DNA from: Pseudomonadota bacterium
GTDB taxonomy: Bacteria > Pseudomonadota > Gammaproteobacteria > Burkholderiales > Burkholderiaceae_C
Length of the DNA stretch: 64,000 nt
Direction of reading: 5' to 3'
Assembly: GCA_020161775.1 (NCBI GenBank)
Contig: JAIUOW010000018.1
Coordinates: 1-64,000 of the forward strand
Shown here: positions 26,133 through 34,087 of the stretch, piece by piece
Position numbering within the stretch: the stretch's first letter is position 1
Layout: the number at the start of each line of letters is the position of its first letter
Notes under the pieces: model-generated
What the model saw: the letters and a program-made list of their open reading frames with translations, nothing else
Database searches by the model: none
Told to the model about the DNA's origin: nothing
Position numbers and translations under genes: made by a program

Positions 26133-26228
26133 TCGAACGGGCGGGGCACTCTACTCCGCGAATGTCCTCCGGCGGGCTGCGCCCGCCTCCCCCTTAATTT
26201 CGCTGCGTAGAGCGCCCCACCCGTTCGA
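26133..26228 (-). ncRNA. Structured hairpin element, copy 1 (possible betaproteobacterial toxic small RNA family)
   Basis: An outer stem of about 21 base pairs is formed by 26134-26154 and 26207-26228 (19 of 21 positions pair). Inside lies a short GC hairpin (GGCGGGCTGCGCCCGCC, 26171-26187) and, on the minus strand, a purine run AAGGGGGAGG. The core, read on the minus strand, is nearly the same as that of the second element at 26275-26378, but the outer stem sequences of the two differ. The lack of ORFs and the architecture recall the Rfam family called Betaproteobacteria toxic small RNA; this is from memory and not searched. A repeat element without a transcript is the alternative. Confidence 0.5.
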
Positions 26229-26274
26229 TCCTGCCAACGCGGCCACGCGCGACCAGTGGTATGCCAACCCTGTA

Positions 26275-26378
26275 GCGGGGTGGTGGTGATGGTGCCCTGC
26301 GCAGCGGCATTAAGGAGGAGCCGGGCGCAGCCCGGCGGGGGACAGCCGCGGAGCAGGGCACCGTCGCCGCCACCCCGC
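26275..26378 (+). ncRNA. Structured hairpin element, copy 2 (same core as copy 1, opposite strand)
   Basis: An outer stem of about 26 base pairs is formed by 26275-26300 and 26353-26378 (23 of 26 positions pair, several through G-T). The apical part holds TTAAGGAGGAG, a perfect match to a strong Shine-Dalgarno sequence, followed by the small hairpin GCCGGGCGCAGCCCGGC (26320-26336) and GGGGGACAGCCGCGG. Except for the outer stem, this core repeats that of the element at 26133-26228 in inverted orientation. An oligo-A run follows the element. Conserved core with a changed but still paired stem points to selection on RNA structure. Confidence 0.5.
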
Positions 26379-26454
26379 GGTCCCGAAGAAAAAAAGCAAA
26401 GCGTAAGATGCCCGATCCCCCAACGACTGATGGTTTTCAGCAGGAGTTCTACGG

Positions 26455-27000
26455 ATGACCGAAACCACCCCCCAAACCCTCGTGCTCGGCGGCGGCTGCT
26501 TCTGGTGCACCGAGGCCGTGTTTGTCAAGGTGCGTGGCGTGACCGATGTGGAATCGGGTTACAGCAACGGCCACGTGCAGCGGCCCAGCTACGAGCAGGT
26601 GTGCACCGGCACCACCGGCCACAACGAAGTGGTCAAGCTTGAATACGACCCGCAGCAGATCACCGTGCGCGAGCTGCTGGAAATCTTCTTTGTGATCCAC
26701 GACCCCACCACGCTGAACCGCCAGGGCAACGACGTGGGCACGCAGTACCGCAGCGGCATCTACTACACCACCGACGCGCAGCGCGACGTGGCCGACGACA
26801 TGATCCGCCAGATGAGCCAGGACAAGCTCTTTGGCCGACCCGTCGTGACCGAGGTGCTGCCGCTGTCCAACTACTGGGCGGCCGAGGAGTACCACCAGGA
26901 CTTCTTTGAAAAGAACCCCTACCAGGGCTACTGCATGGCCGTGGCCGCGCCCAAGGTGGACAAGTTCCGCAAGACCTTCAAGGACCGCGTGAAGGCATGA
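26455..27000 (+). CDS. msrA: Peptide-methionine (S)-S-oxide reductase
   Basis: A 181-residue cytoplasmic repair enzyme that reduces methionine-S-sulfoxide. The active site GGGCFWCTE carries the catalytic C15 and a second cysteine C18. Other MsrA marks are SGYSNGHVQRPSYEQVCTGT, GHNEVVKLEYDP, and NDVGTQYRSGIYY. A good ribosome-binding site (GCAGGAG) precedes the ATG. A possible recycling cysteine near the C terminus is in GYCMAVAAPKV. It is followed after 22 bases by the ABC/metal cluster but is functionally independent of it. Confidence 0.96.
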   Translation: MTETTPQTLVLGGGCFWCTEAVFVKVRGVTDVESGYSNGHVQRPSYEQVCTGTTGHNEVVKLEYDPQQITVRELLEIFFVIHDPTTLNRQGNDVGTQYRSGIYYTTDAQRDVADDMIRQMSQDKLFGRPVVTEVLPLSNYWAAEEYHQDFFEKNPYQGYCMAVAAPKVDKFRKTFKDRVKA

Positions 27001-27022
27001 GGCCGGGCAGCAAGGGGGCCGC

Positions 27023-27664
27023 GTGATCCGCACGCAGGGGCTGCGCTACCAGTACCCGAAGGGGCCGCAACTGGCGTTTGCCGATGTGGACGTGCCCCAG
27101 GGCGCCACGCTGGTGCTGCGCGGCAACTCCGGCTCGGGCAAATCCACCTGGCTGGCGCTGGTGGCCGGGCTGCTGACAGCCACGGCCGGCGCATTGACGG
27201 TGGCCGATGCCCAGCCGGGGGCGCTGGCGCAGGCCGCGCGCGATGCCTGGCGCGCCCGCACGCTGGGCTTCCTGCCGCAAAAGCTGCACCTGAGCGATGC
27301 CCTCACCGTCGCGCAGAACCTGAACCTGGTCTACTTTGCCGCCGGCCTGCCGGTGGATGCCGCCGCCGTGGCCCAGGCGCTGGCCGCGCTGGACGTGGCA
27401 GACCTGGCCGCGCGCAAGCCGTCGCAGCTGTCGGGCGGGCAGGCGCAGCGCGTGGCGCTGGCGCGTGCCGTGCTGCTCAGGCCGCGCGTGATCCTGGCGG
27501 ACGAGCCCACCGCCAGCCTGGACGATGCATCGGCCGCCGCCGCGCTGCAATTGCTGGCCGGCAGCGCGCGGCAATGTGGCGCCACGCTGGTCATTGCCAC
27601 GCACGACCGGCGCGTGGGCGAGACGCTGGCGGGTGCCATGGAATACCGGATGGGCGCGGCATGA
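27023..27664 (+). CDS. ABC transporter ATP-binding protein (LolD/MacB type)
   Basis: A 213-residue ATPase. Walker A is [17 protein letters not shown], the signature is [15 protein letters not shown], Walker B is [13 protein letters not shown], and the switch histidine is in VIATHDRR. The class is LolD/MacB/FtsE (type VII, mechanotransmission) rather than importer. It uses a GTG start and overlaps the FtsX-like permease gene by ATGA. The set ATPase, FtsX-like permease, small exported protein, DUF3299 protein recalls the zinc-responsive PA4063-PA4066 group of Pseudomonas aeruginosa, which suggests a role in metal handling. That link is from family knowledge and gene order. Confidence 0.9.
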   Translation: MIRTQGLRYQYPKGPQLAFADVDVPQGATLVLRGNSGSGKSTWLALVAGLLTATAGALTVADAQPGALAQAARDAWRARTLGFLPQKLHLSDALTVAQNLNLVYFAAGLPVDAAAVAQALAALDVADLAARKPSQLSGGQAQRVALARAVLLRPRVILADEPTASLDDASAAAALQLLAGSARQCGATLVIATHDRRVGETLAGAMEYRMGAA

Positions 27665-28866
27665 AGGCACTTGCCGCGCTGTCGCTGCGCTACCTGTGGT
27701 CGCGCCCGCTCACCGCGGCGCTGAACCTGCTGCTGCTGACGCTGGGCTTGGCGTCCATCACCTTCGTGATGCTGGTCAGCACCCAGGTGGACCGCGCCTT
27801 TGAGCGCGACCTGGCCGGCATTGACGCCGTGGTGGGGGCCAAGGGCAGCCCCCTGCAGCTGATCCTGGCCGGCGTCTTCCACATCGACGTGCCGCCGGGC
27901 AACATCGCGCTGGCCGACGCGCAGGCGCTGCAGGCCAACCCGCAGGTGGCGCAGCTCATTCCCCTGAGCCTGGGCGACAGCTACCGTGGCTTTCGCATCG
28001 TGGGCACCACGCCGGACTACATCACGCACTACGGCGCGCAGCTGGCGCAGGGCGCGCTGTGGGCTGCCCCGATGCAGGCCGTGGCCGGGGCGCAGGCCGC
28101 CAGGGCGGCCGGGCTGGTGCCGGGCGTGCAGTTCGTTGGCTCCCACGGTCTGGGCGGCGGCGGTCATGCGCATGGCGACACGCCTTACACCGTGGCTGGT
28201 GTGCTGGCGCCCTGTGGCTGCGTGCTGGACCGGCTGATCCTCACGGCCAGCGAATCCGTCTGGCAGGTGCACGAGAAAGCTACGGCGGTGGACGAGGAAG
28301 ACCGCAAGGCACTGCAGGCCGAGCGCGAAATCACGCTGGCGCTGATCCGCTACAAGTCGCCGCTGGCGGCGGTGACGTTCCCGCGGTTTGTGAACACAAC
28401 GACGGACATGCAGGCCGCCGCCCCGGCGGTGGAGGTCACGCGCCTGCTGCGCATGGTGGGCGTGGGCACCGATGTGCTGCGTGGTTTTGGCGCCGTGCTG
28501 CTGCTGGCGGCGGCGCTGAGCGTTTTCATTGCGCTGTGGGGCGCCGTGCGCGAGCGCCGGGCCGACCTGGCCTTGCTGCGCATGCTGGGCGCGTCGCCAG
28601 CCCGCGTGGCCGCGCTGCTGGTGTGCGAGGCGCTGTGGCTGGCCCTGCTGGCCAGTGTGCTGGGGCTGGCGCTGGGGCACCTCTTGACAGGTTTGGTAGG
28701 CTGGCTGCTGCAGGCCGAACGCTCGCTGCCCCTGAGCGGGTGGCTGTGGGTGCCAGCCGTTGCCTGGGTGCCGCTGGCTGCTGCCGGGGTGGCGATGGCC
28801 GCGGCGCTGATCCCCGCCCTGCATGCCCGCCGCATGGATGTGGCCCAACTGTTGAACACAAGGTAA
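27661..28866 (+). CDS. FtsX-like ABC permease with His/Cys insert
   Basis: A 401-residue MacB-core/FtsX permease: one N-terminal membrane helix ([20 protein letters not shown]), a periplasmic domain of about 230 residues, and three C-terminal helices ([60 protein letters not shown]). The periplasmic domain contains [16 protein letters not shown] (H162, H169, H171) and APCGCVLD (C185, C187), potential metal ligands unusual for general FtsX proteins. The ATG overlaps the ATPase stop. It is likely part of a zinc-linked mechanotransmission complex. Confidence 0.88.
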   Translation: MKALAALSLRYLWSRPLTAALNLLLLTLGLASITFVMLVSTQVDRAFERDLAGIDAVVGAKGSPLQLILAGVFHIDVPPGNIALADAQALQANPQVAQLIPLSLGDSYRGFRIVGTTPDYITHYGAQLAQGALWAAPMQAVAGAQAARAAGLVPGVQFVGSHGLGGGGHAHGDTPYTVAGVLAPCGCVLDRLILTASESVWQVHEKATAVDEEDRKALQAEREITLALIRYKSPLAAVTFPRFVNTTTDMQAAAPAVEVTRLLRMVGVGTDVLRGFGAVLLLAAALSVFIALWGAVRERRADLALLRMLGASPARVAALLVCEALWLALLASVLGLALGHLLTGLVGWLLQAERSLPLSGWLWVPAVAWVPLAAAGVAMAAALIPALHARRMDVAQLLNTR

Positions 28867-28871
28867 CGCAC

Positions 28872-29114
28872 ATGAAAAAACTCTGTATCGCCGCCGCCCT
28901 GGCTCTGGCCGCCGGCCTGGCGCAAGCCCAGGCCCACAGTGACAAGGAAGCCAAACAGGACATTCAGCGCCACCGCGCCATGGCCGCCGCCCATGAGGCC
29001 GCGGCCAAATGCCTGGAATCGGGCAAGAAGCCCGACGCCTGCCAGAAGGAACTCCAGGCGGCTTGCAAGGGTCTGGCCATTGGCAAATACTGCGGCATGA
29101 AGCACGAGCATTGA
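28872..29114 (+). CDS. Small exported cysteine-rich protein
   Basis: An 80-residue protein with a clear signal peptide ([20 protein letters not shown]). The mature part of about 60 residues has four cysteines (C47, C57, C65, C74), spaced as two helices that could be tied by disulfides, and ends KYCGMKHEH with two histidines. It begins five bases after the permease stop. I do not recognise a named family. Position inside the ABC/TonB metal cluster suggests a periplasmic metal chaperone or accessory subunit; this is inference. Confidence 0.8.
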   Translation: MKKLCIAAALALAAGLAQAQAHSDKEAKQDIQRHRAMAAAHEAAAKCLESGKKPDACQKELQAACKGLAIGKYCGMKHEH

Positions 29115-29144
29115 GCCGTTGCCCGCCGCCGCCTGGAGCCCGCC

Positions 29145-29648
29145 ATGAAATTCATTGCCCCGTTGCTGATCGCCGCTGCCGCCCTGTCGGCGCAGGCGCA
29201 GCTCAGTTCGCCGATGCCCGGTGTCGTGCCCCAGGGCAGCGGCGCCGGGGTGCACGGCGCCAACAGCCCGTTTGCGCCGTTACCCCAGCGTACCGACGTG
29301 GTGCCCTGGTCTGTGCTGACGGCCGTCAAGACCAAGACCGAAAAGAACCGCATCCTGCCGGTGTTCGAGCCCCAGCAGATGGCGCTGAACCAGAAGACGC
29401 AGCGCATCCAGGGCTTCATGATGCCGCTGGAGCCCGGCGAGAAGCAGCGCCACTTCCTGCTCAGCTCGGTGCCGCTGACCTGCTCGTTCTGCACGCCCGG
29501 CGGGCCTGAAAGCATGGTCGAAGTGCGCACCCGCACGCCCGTGGCCTACACCATGGAGCCAGTGACGGTGGAGGGCCGCTTTGCCGTGCTCAGCGACGAC
29601 CCGTATGGCCTGTACTACCGCGTGACCGACGCGGTGGGCGTGAAGTAA
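29145..29648 (+). CDS. Exported DUF3299-family protein
   Basis: A 167-residue secreted protein (signal peptide [19 protein letters not shown]). The conserved core is [20 protein letters not shown] followed by [19 protein letters not shown], with C113 and C116 as a C-x-x-C pair. DUF3299 proteins are commonly encoded next to LolD/FtsX-like transporters and appear in zinc-starvation regulons of pseudomonads. It lies between the small Cys-rich gene and a His-rich gene. Biochemical function is unknown; a metal-binding or redox role fits the C-x-x-C. Confidence 0.83.
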   Translation: MKFIAPLLIAAAALSAQAQLSSPMPGVVPQGSGAGVHGANSPFAPLPQRTDVVPWSVLTAVKTKTEKNRILPVFEPQQMALNQKTQRIQGFMMPLEPGEKQRHFLLSSVPLTCSFCTPGGPESMVEVRTRTPVAYTMEPVTVEGRFAVLSDDPYGLYYRVTDAVGVK

Positions 29649-29660
29649 GCCGGCCTGCCT

Positions 29661-30044
29661 GTGCAAATGCGCCGCGTGTTGCTGTGGCCCCTGGTGTTGG
29701 CGCTGCTGGCGGCGCAGACGCTGGGCCTGGTGCACCGCGTGGCGCACCCTTTCACGCAACCCTTTGCGCACCCTCGCGCTCATACCGCCGTAGCGCACGC
29801 CGGCCACGGCCACGCTTCCGACCACGCCCAACACGGCCTGATCGAAACCCTGTTCCAGGGCCATGCGGGCGACGCTGACTGCCGCCTGTACGACCAGCTG
29901 GCCCACAGCGACACGCTGGCCTGCCCGCCGGCGCTGGCCTTGCCGCTGCTGCTGCCGGCCACGCTGCTGGCGTATTTCCAGGGCGAGGCGCTCGCCCGCC
30001 ATGCCGCGCTGTTTCAGGCGCGCGCACCCCCTCCAGTTCGTTGA
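29661..30044 (+). CDS. Small histidine-rich membrane/exported protein
   Basis: A 127-residue protein with an N-terminal hydrophobic segment (LLWPLVLALLAAQTLGLVH) and then twelve histidines, many in HTAVAHAGHGHASDHAQH; C74 and C88 follow in DADCRLYDQLAHSD and a second hydrophobic stretch (ALALPLLLPATLLAYF). The pattern resembles DUF2946-like proteins found next to TonB receptors for metals. Start is GTG at 29661 or ATG at 29667. It lies 12 bases after the DUF3299 gene and 70 before the TonB receptor. Metal buffering is inferred from composition. Confidence 0.75.
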   Translation: MQMRRVLLWPLVLALLAAQTLGLVHRVAHPFTQPFAHPRAHTAVAHAGHGHASDHAQHGLIETLFQGHAGDADCRLYDQLAHSDTLACPPALALPLLLPATLLAYFQGEALARHAALFQARAPPPVR

Positions 30045-30063
30045 GCTTCCCGTGACTGCCGAT

Positions 30064-30102
30064 CCTGCCGCGCATTGCCCGGCAGGTGCTCTTCTTTTTT
30101 TC
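30064..30102 (+). terminator. Hairpin plus T-tract before the TonB receptor gene
   Basis: CCTGCCG (30064-30070) and CGGCAGG (30080-30086) form a seven-pair stem with a nine-base loop, followed by TGCTCTTCTTTTTTTC. It looks like an intrinsic terminator or attenuator between the histidine-rich gene and the TonB receptor gene, which would lower receptor expression relative to the upstream genes. The stem is short and the T-run is offset, so this is tentative. Confidence 0.4.
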
Positions 30103-30114
30103 AACGAACCCAAC

Positions 30115-32112
30115 ATGCAGAAAATTTTCCGCTGCAGCGCGATGTGCGCTGCCGTGCTGACGCTCGGCCATGCCGTGGCGCAGACGCCTTCATCCCCTTC
30201 CAGCTTGCGCGAGATCACCGTCACAGGCAATCCGCTGGGTGCCACTGACCTGATCACGCCCGCCGCCAGCCTGTCGGGCGCGGCCTTGCTGTTGCGCCGT
30301 GGCACGACGCTGGGCGAAACGCTGGACGGCACGCCCGGCGTCAGCGCCACCTGGTTCGGCCCCAACGCGAACCGCCCGGTCATCCGCGGGCTGGATGGGA
30401 ACCGCATCCGCATCCTGGGCAATGGAGGCGCCAGCATTGACGCATCGGGCCTGAGCTACGACCACGCGGTGCCGGTGGAGCCGGTCAGCATCGAGCGCAT
30501 TGAGGTGCTGCGTGGGCCCGGCGCGCTGCTGTACGGCGGCAGCGCCGTGGGTGGCGTGGTGAACGTCATCGACAACCGCATTCCGCGCGAGCCGACAGAC
30601 GGCGTTGCCGGCCGCGCTGACATTTCAATGTCCAGCGCCAACAAGGGCCGGGGCTCGGGCTTCATGCTGGAGGCTGGCAACGGCCGCGTGGGGCTGCATG
30701 CCGACGTGTTTGATCGCAGCGCGGCCGATGTGCGCGTGCCGGCCACACTGGGCTGCACCCAGGCTGGCGCCACGGCCCTGGCGCGGCGCATCTGCAATTC
30801 AGCCAGCGATGTACGTGGCGGCGCCGTGGGTGGCTCGGTGTTTTTTGACCAAGGCTACCTGGGCGCGTCGGTCAGCACCTACCGCAATGACTACGGTGCA
30901 GTGGCTGAGGACGAGGTGACCATCGGCATGCAGTCCACGCGTCACGCCGTGCAAGGGGAATGGAGAAGCCCGGCGCAGTGGCTGCAGCACATCAAGGCGC
31001 AGGCCAGCCACACCGACTACCGCCATACCGAATTTGACGCTGGCGCGCCCGGCACGGTGTTCAGCAACAAGGGCAACGACTTTCGCCTGGAGGCGCGCCA
31101 CGCGCGGCTGGGGGCGCTGGATGGGGTGATCGGCGTGCAGGCGGAGGCCACGCGCTTTTCCGCCGTCGGGGACGAGGCTTTTGCCCCATTCAGCCGCACG
31201 CGCCAGAGCGCGGTGTTTGTGCATGAAGAACTGGGCACTGGCTGGGGCCGCTTGAGCTTTGGCGCGCGACGGGAGTCGGTCACGGTGGAATCGTTTGGCA
31301 ACCCGGATCTGGCGCGCTTTGTGCCTGCCAGCCGCCGCTTCAGCCCCACCAGCTATGCGCTGGGGGTGTTGTGGAATATGGGGCCGGGCTGGCAACTCAC
31401 CTCCAACCTGGCGCGCACCCAGCGTGCCCCCAGGGACTACGAGCTGTTCGCCGACGGCCCGCACGTGGCGACGGCGGCGTATGAGGTGGGCAATGCGGCG
31501 CTCGGCGTGGAGCGATCCATCAATGCCGACGTGGGGTTGCAATGGAAGAGCGGCGCCAACAGTTTCAAGGTCAATGCTTTCGCCAACCGGTTTGCGAACT
31601 ACATCGCGCTGGAGTCCACCGGCAGCACCACGGACGACCTGCCGGGGTTTGCTTACCGGCAGGTGCGCGCACGCTTCGCCGGGCTGGAGGCCAGCGGCAC
31701 CGTGCGCCTGCTGGCCGGGGCACAGACGCTGGACCTGGAGCTGCGTGGCGACAGGGTTCAGGCCTCCAACCAGGACACGGGCCAGCCGCTGGCGCGCATC
31801 GCGCCGCTGCGCGTTGGTGCAACGCTGGTGTGGGCGCAGGGCGCATGGGGTGCCCAGCTGGGCTTTGACCATTCGGCGCGCCAGGACCGTGTGCCGCTGG
31901 GTGAGCGGGTGACAGATGCCTACACGTTGTGGAAGGCGGCACTGACCTGGCGCATGAAGGCGGGCCCAACCCACCTGCTGTGGTACGCCCGGCTGGACAA
32001 TGCAGGCAACAAGCTGGCCTACAGCGCCACGTCCATCCTCACGCAAACCGCGCCTGGCAAATCACCCTTTGCCGGGCGCAGCGTCAAGCTGGGCGTGCAA
32101 GCGACCTTCTAG
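30115..32112 (+). CDS. TonB-dependent outer-membrane receptor, ZnuD-like
   Basis: A 665-residue beta-barrel receptor with a signal peptide (MQKIFRCSAMCAAVLTLGHA) and a TonB box-like REITVTG. The plug has VIRGLDGNRIRILGNGGASI, GLSYDHAVPVEPVSIERIEV and LRGPGALLYGGSAVGGVVNV. A loop bounded by two cysteines (LGCTQAGATALARRICNS) lies in the extracellular part. The plug pattern and lack of siderophore-receptor features match ZnuD-type receptors for zinc (or copper/haem). The barrel ends with FAGRSVKLGVQATF, a proper C-terminal phenylalanine. The ATG at 30115 gives the signal peptide; longer upstream reading is spurious. It ends four bases inside the convergent uraH gene. Confidence 0.88.
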   Translation: MQKIFRCSAMCAAVLTLGHAVAQTPSSPSSLREITVTGNPLGATDLITPAASLSGAALLLRRGTTLGETLDGTPGVSATWFGPNANRPVIRGLDGNRIRILGNGGASIDASGLSYDHAVPVEPVSIERIEVLRGPGALLYGGSAVGGVVNVIDNRIPREPTDGVAGRADISMSSANKGRGSGFMLEAGNGRVGLHADVFDRSAADVRVPATLGCTQAGATALARRICNSASDVRGGAVGGSVFFDQGYLGASVSTYRNDYGAVAEDEVTIGMQSTRHAVQGEWRSPAQWLQHIKAQASHTDYRHTEFDAGAPGTVFSNKGNDFRLEARHARLGALDGVIGVQAEATRFSAVGDEAFAPFSRTRQSAVFVHEELGTGWGRLSFGARRESVTVESFGNPDLARFVPASRRFSPTSYALGVLWNMGPGWQLTSNLARTQRAPRDYELFADGPHVATAAYEVGNAALGVERSINADVGLQWKSGANSFKVNAFANRFANYIALESTGSTTDDLPGFAYRQVRARFAGLEASGTVRLLAGAQTLDLELRGDRVQASNQDTGQPLARIAPLRVGATLVWAQGAWGAQLGFDHSARQDRVPLGERVTDAYTLWKAALTWRMKAGPTHLLWYARLDNAGNKLAYSATSILTQTAPGKSPFAGRSVKLGVQATF

Positions 32113-32462
32113 GCCCCGCGAAAGCAGGACAGCCCCCAGGGCGTGAGCTTGACGGGCAGGTGGTAATGCTGGGAGAGGTCGGCCAGCCCGAAGCGGAACA
32201 CCTGCACATCCATGAACGCCGGCTGGGGCAAGGCGGTGCCAAAGGCGCGGTAGTAGTCCCCCACATGCAGTCGCAGCTCGTAGGTGCCCACGTCAAACAG
32301 TGTTTCGCGGCCTTGGAAGCCGTCCACCACGCCGTTGGCGCCCACGGTGCCGGTGACCACGTGGCGCGCCGTGCCGCCTTCCAGGCAATACACCTCAACC
32401 TTCATGCCACGGGCCACCAGCCCGTTGGCAACGTCCACGACGTGGATGGATACAGCTTGCAT
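32109..32462 (-). CDS. uraH: 5-hydroxyisourate hydrolase (transthyretin-like)
   Basis: A 117-residue enzyme that hydrolyses 5-hydroxyisourate to OHCU in urate breakdown. It starts MQAVSIHVVDVANGLVARGM (the H-V-x-D stretch carries a catalytic histidine), has the TTR-family RETLFDVGTYELRLHVGDYY, and ends GLSCFRGA where the family consensus is S-T-Y-R-G-S. The C-terminal tetrapeptide thus deviates in two positions from the canonical YRGS. No other purine-catabolic gene is present nearby. Its stop overlaps the TonB gene's 3' end by four bases. Confidence 0.92.
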   Translation of the reverse strand: MQAVSIHVVDVANGLVARGMKVEVYCLEGGTARHVVTGTVGANGVVDGFQGRETLFDVGTYELRLHVGDYYRAFGTALPQPAFMDVQVFRFGLADLSQHYHLPVKLTPWGLSCFRGA

Positions 32463-32470
32463 GGAATCTC

Positions 32471-32854
32471 CTATCGGGGGATCGCGTGGGCGCGGATCCA
32501 GGTGGCGAACTCGTTTTCAGGTATGTCGCCCGCGGCGACTGCAAGCATGGTCAACGTGGCATCTGCCTGGTCTGCGCGAAGGCGATAACCATTCAAATGG
32601 AGAAACAAGCCGACGGCCAGGAACGCCGCACGTTTGTTGCCATCAACGAAGGGGTGATTTTTTGCGAGCCCAACGCCATAGCTTGCCGCCAAGTCCGCGA
32701 AATCAGGCTCGCCATAGGCTAGCTGATTGAGCGGACGAGCCAAAGCCGAGTCCAGCAGGCCTTCGTCGCGAAGGCCTTCTCCGCCGCCATGCTCCGCCAG
32801 ACTTTCTCCATGAAGCAACAGCAGAGCATTCCTGCCGACCCAGCGCCAGCTCAT
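32471..32854 (-). CDS. doc: Doc-type (death-on-curing) Fic toxin
   Basis: A 127-residue Fic-fold toxin. The motif HPFVDGNKRA (67-76) is intact with catalytic H67; Doc phosphorylates elongation factor Tu at a conserved threonine and so stops translation. The N-terminal LRDEGLLDSALARPLNQLAY matches the Doc helical core. The ATG overlaps the antitoxin stop (ATGA) of the upstream AbrB-type gene. Antitoxin first, toxin second is the classic order. It could be a stability module or an anti-phage element. Confidence 0.9.
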   Translation of the reverse strand: MSWRWVGRNALLLLHGESLAEHGGGEGLRDEGLLDSALARPLNQLAYGEPDFADLAASYGVGLAKNHPFVDGNKRAAFLAVGLFLHLNGYRLRADQADATLTMLAVAAGDIPENEFATWIRAHAIPR

Positions 32855-33075
32855 TTGGCCAACTGGTGAAATGTGTCACGAAACTCGCGCATGAATTCGC
32901 GGCCCGCCTGAATCTGCTCGTCCAGGGAAGGATCGTACGGCGTCATGGCGTAGCCCTCTGGCGTCTCAGTCAAAAACACAGATTGCCCCTTCTCCAATCG
33001 CAAGCGGCTCAGCGCCTCCTTGGGCAAAATGACACCAACAGAGTTGCCGATCTGGGTCAGTTTGAGCATGTGCAT
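32851..33075 (-). CDS. AbrB/SpoVT-fold antitoxin of the Doc pair
   Basis: A 74-residue protein: residues ~3-47 form a swapped-hairpin AbrB domain (LKLTQIGNSVGVILPKEALS, RLRLEKGQSVFLTE), and the C-terminal tail (DEQIQAGREFMREFRDTFHQ) is the segment expected to cover the toxin's active site. It overlaps doc by four bases. It should bind the inverted repeat at 33092-33107 upstream of its own gene. In the P1 system the partner is Phd-type, so this is the AbrB variant of the module. Confidence 0.88.
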   Translation of the reverse strand: MHMLKLTQIGNSVGVILPKEALSRLRLEKGQSVFLTETPEGYAMTPYDPSLDEQIQAGREFMREFRDTFHQLAK

Positions 33076-33091
33076 GGGTGCTTCCTTCTGT

Positions 33092-33107
33092 TATAACGAC
33101 AGTTATA
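33092..33107 (-). promoter_or_regulatory. Palindromic operator of the antitoxin-doc pair
   Basis: TATAAC-GACA-GTTATA is a perfect six-base inverted repeat in an AT-rich stretch 17 bases upstream of the antitoxin start codon, with a -10-like TATAAC included. It fits autorepression by the AbrB-fold antitoxin. It also lies 30 bases upstream of the divergent AEC transporter start. Confidence 0.6.
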
Positions 33108-33136
33108 TTAATCGTGATCCTCACCCGACGCAACCA

Positions 33137-34081
33137 GTGAACCACCCCGTCGCCTCCGCCCTCATCCCTGTCGTGCTGCTGATCGCGGTCGGCTTTCTGG
33201 CCGGCAAGCGGCAGTGGATTGGCTCGGGGTCGGTCAAGGACCTGTCCAGCCTGGTGTTCATGGTGCTGGCGCCCGCGCTGCTGTTTCGCACGATGGCAAC
33301 GCAGCAGAACCCGCAAGTGGACTTCAAGGCGCTGACGATTTACTTTGGCGTGGCGCTGGTGGTGTACTTCGGCGTGATCGCCGCGCTGGGCTTCAGCCGG
33401 CGTTCGGCCGTGCTGGCGCTGGCGGCCACCTTCAGCAACACGGTGATGATCGGCGTGCCGCTGGTGGGCCTGGCCTATGGCGAAGCCGGCCTGTTCATCC
33501 TGTTCACGCTCATCTCGCTGCACGCATTGGTGCTGCTGACGGTGGCCACCATCGTGCTGGAGTTTGCCGTGGCGCGCGAACAGGCGGTACAGGGCCAGCC
33601 CGTGACACGCGCCGCCATGGCGGCCACCGTGCTGGGCGCGGTGCGCAATGCCGTGATTCACCCGGTGCCGCTGCCCATCATCGCGGGGCTGCTGTTTGCG
33701 CAGACGGGGCTGCAGATACCCGACGTGATCGACCGCCCCCTGCAATTGCTGGGCAACTCGTTCGGGCCGCTGGCGCTGGTGATGGTGGGCGTCACGATGG
33801 CGGCCAACCCCGCCGGTGCGCAGCTGCGCGGTGCCTTCATGGTGGCGCTGGCCAAGAACGTCGCGCACCCGGCGCTGATGGCCGCCGCTGGCTGGGTGCT
33901 GGGCCTGCGCGGCGTGCCGCTGGCCGTGATGGTGATTGCGGCGTCGCTGCCCATCGGCGCCAATGTGTTCCTGTTCTCGCAGCGCTACCAGGTGGCGCAA
34001 CAGGTGGTCACCGCCAGCGTGGCCTTGTCCACCGGGCTGGGGCTGGTGTCCGTGTCGCTGGTGATGCTGCTGCTGGGTTGA
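33137..34081 (+). CDS. AEC-family (auxin efflux carrier-like) transporter
   Basis: A 314-residue inner-membrane carrier with about ten hydrophobic segments. The first is LIPVVLLIAVGFLAGKRQWI, and SSLVFMVLAPALLFRTMA is typical for the bacterial AEC/MdcF group, as is the second-half GLLFAQTGLQIPDVIDRPLQ with LGNSFGPLALVMVGVTMAA. These proteins move organic acids such as malonate; the substrate is unknown. The start chosen is GTG 33137, which gives the normal family N terminus; an open frame further upstream runs through the neighbour's promoter. Confidence 0.88.
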   Translation: MNHPVASALIPVVLLIAVGFLAGKRQWIGSGSVKDLSSLVFMVLAPALLFRTMATQQNPQVDFKALTIYFGVALVVYFGVIAALGFSRRSAVLALAATFSNTVMIGVPLVGLAYGEAGLFILFTLISLHALVLLTVATIVLEFAVAREQAVQGQPVTRAAMAATVLGAVRNAVIHPVPLPIIAGLLFAQTGLQIPDVIDRPLQLLGNSFGPLALVMVGVTMAANPAGAQLRGAFMVALAKNVAHPALMAAAGWVLGLRGVPLAVMVIAASLPIGANVFLFSQRYQVAQQVVTASVALSTGLGLVSVSLVMLLLG

Positions 34082-34087
34082 GCTGCG

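Noticed and set aside
26026-26289. A plus-strand frame across the end of the LysR gene and the hairpin elements
   Set aside because: It has no start signal or domain and runs through the structured repeats.
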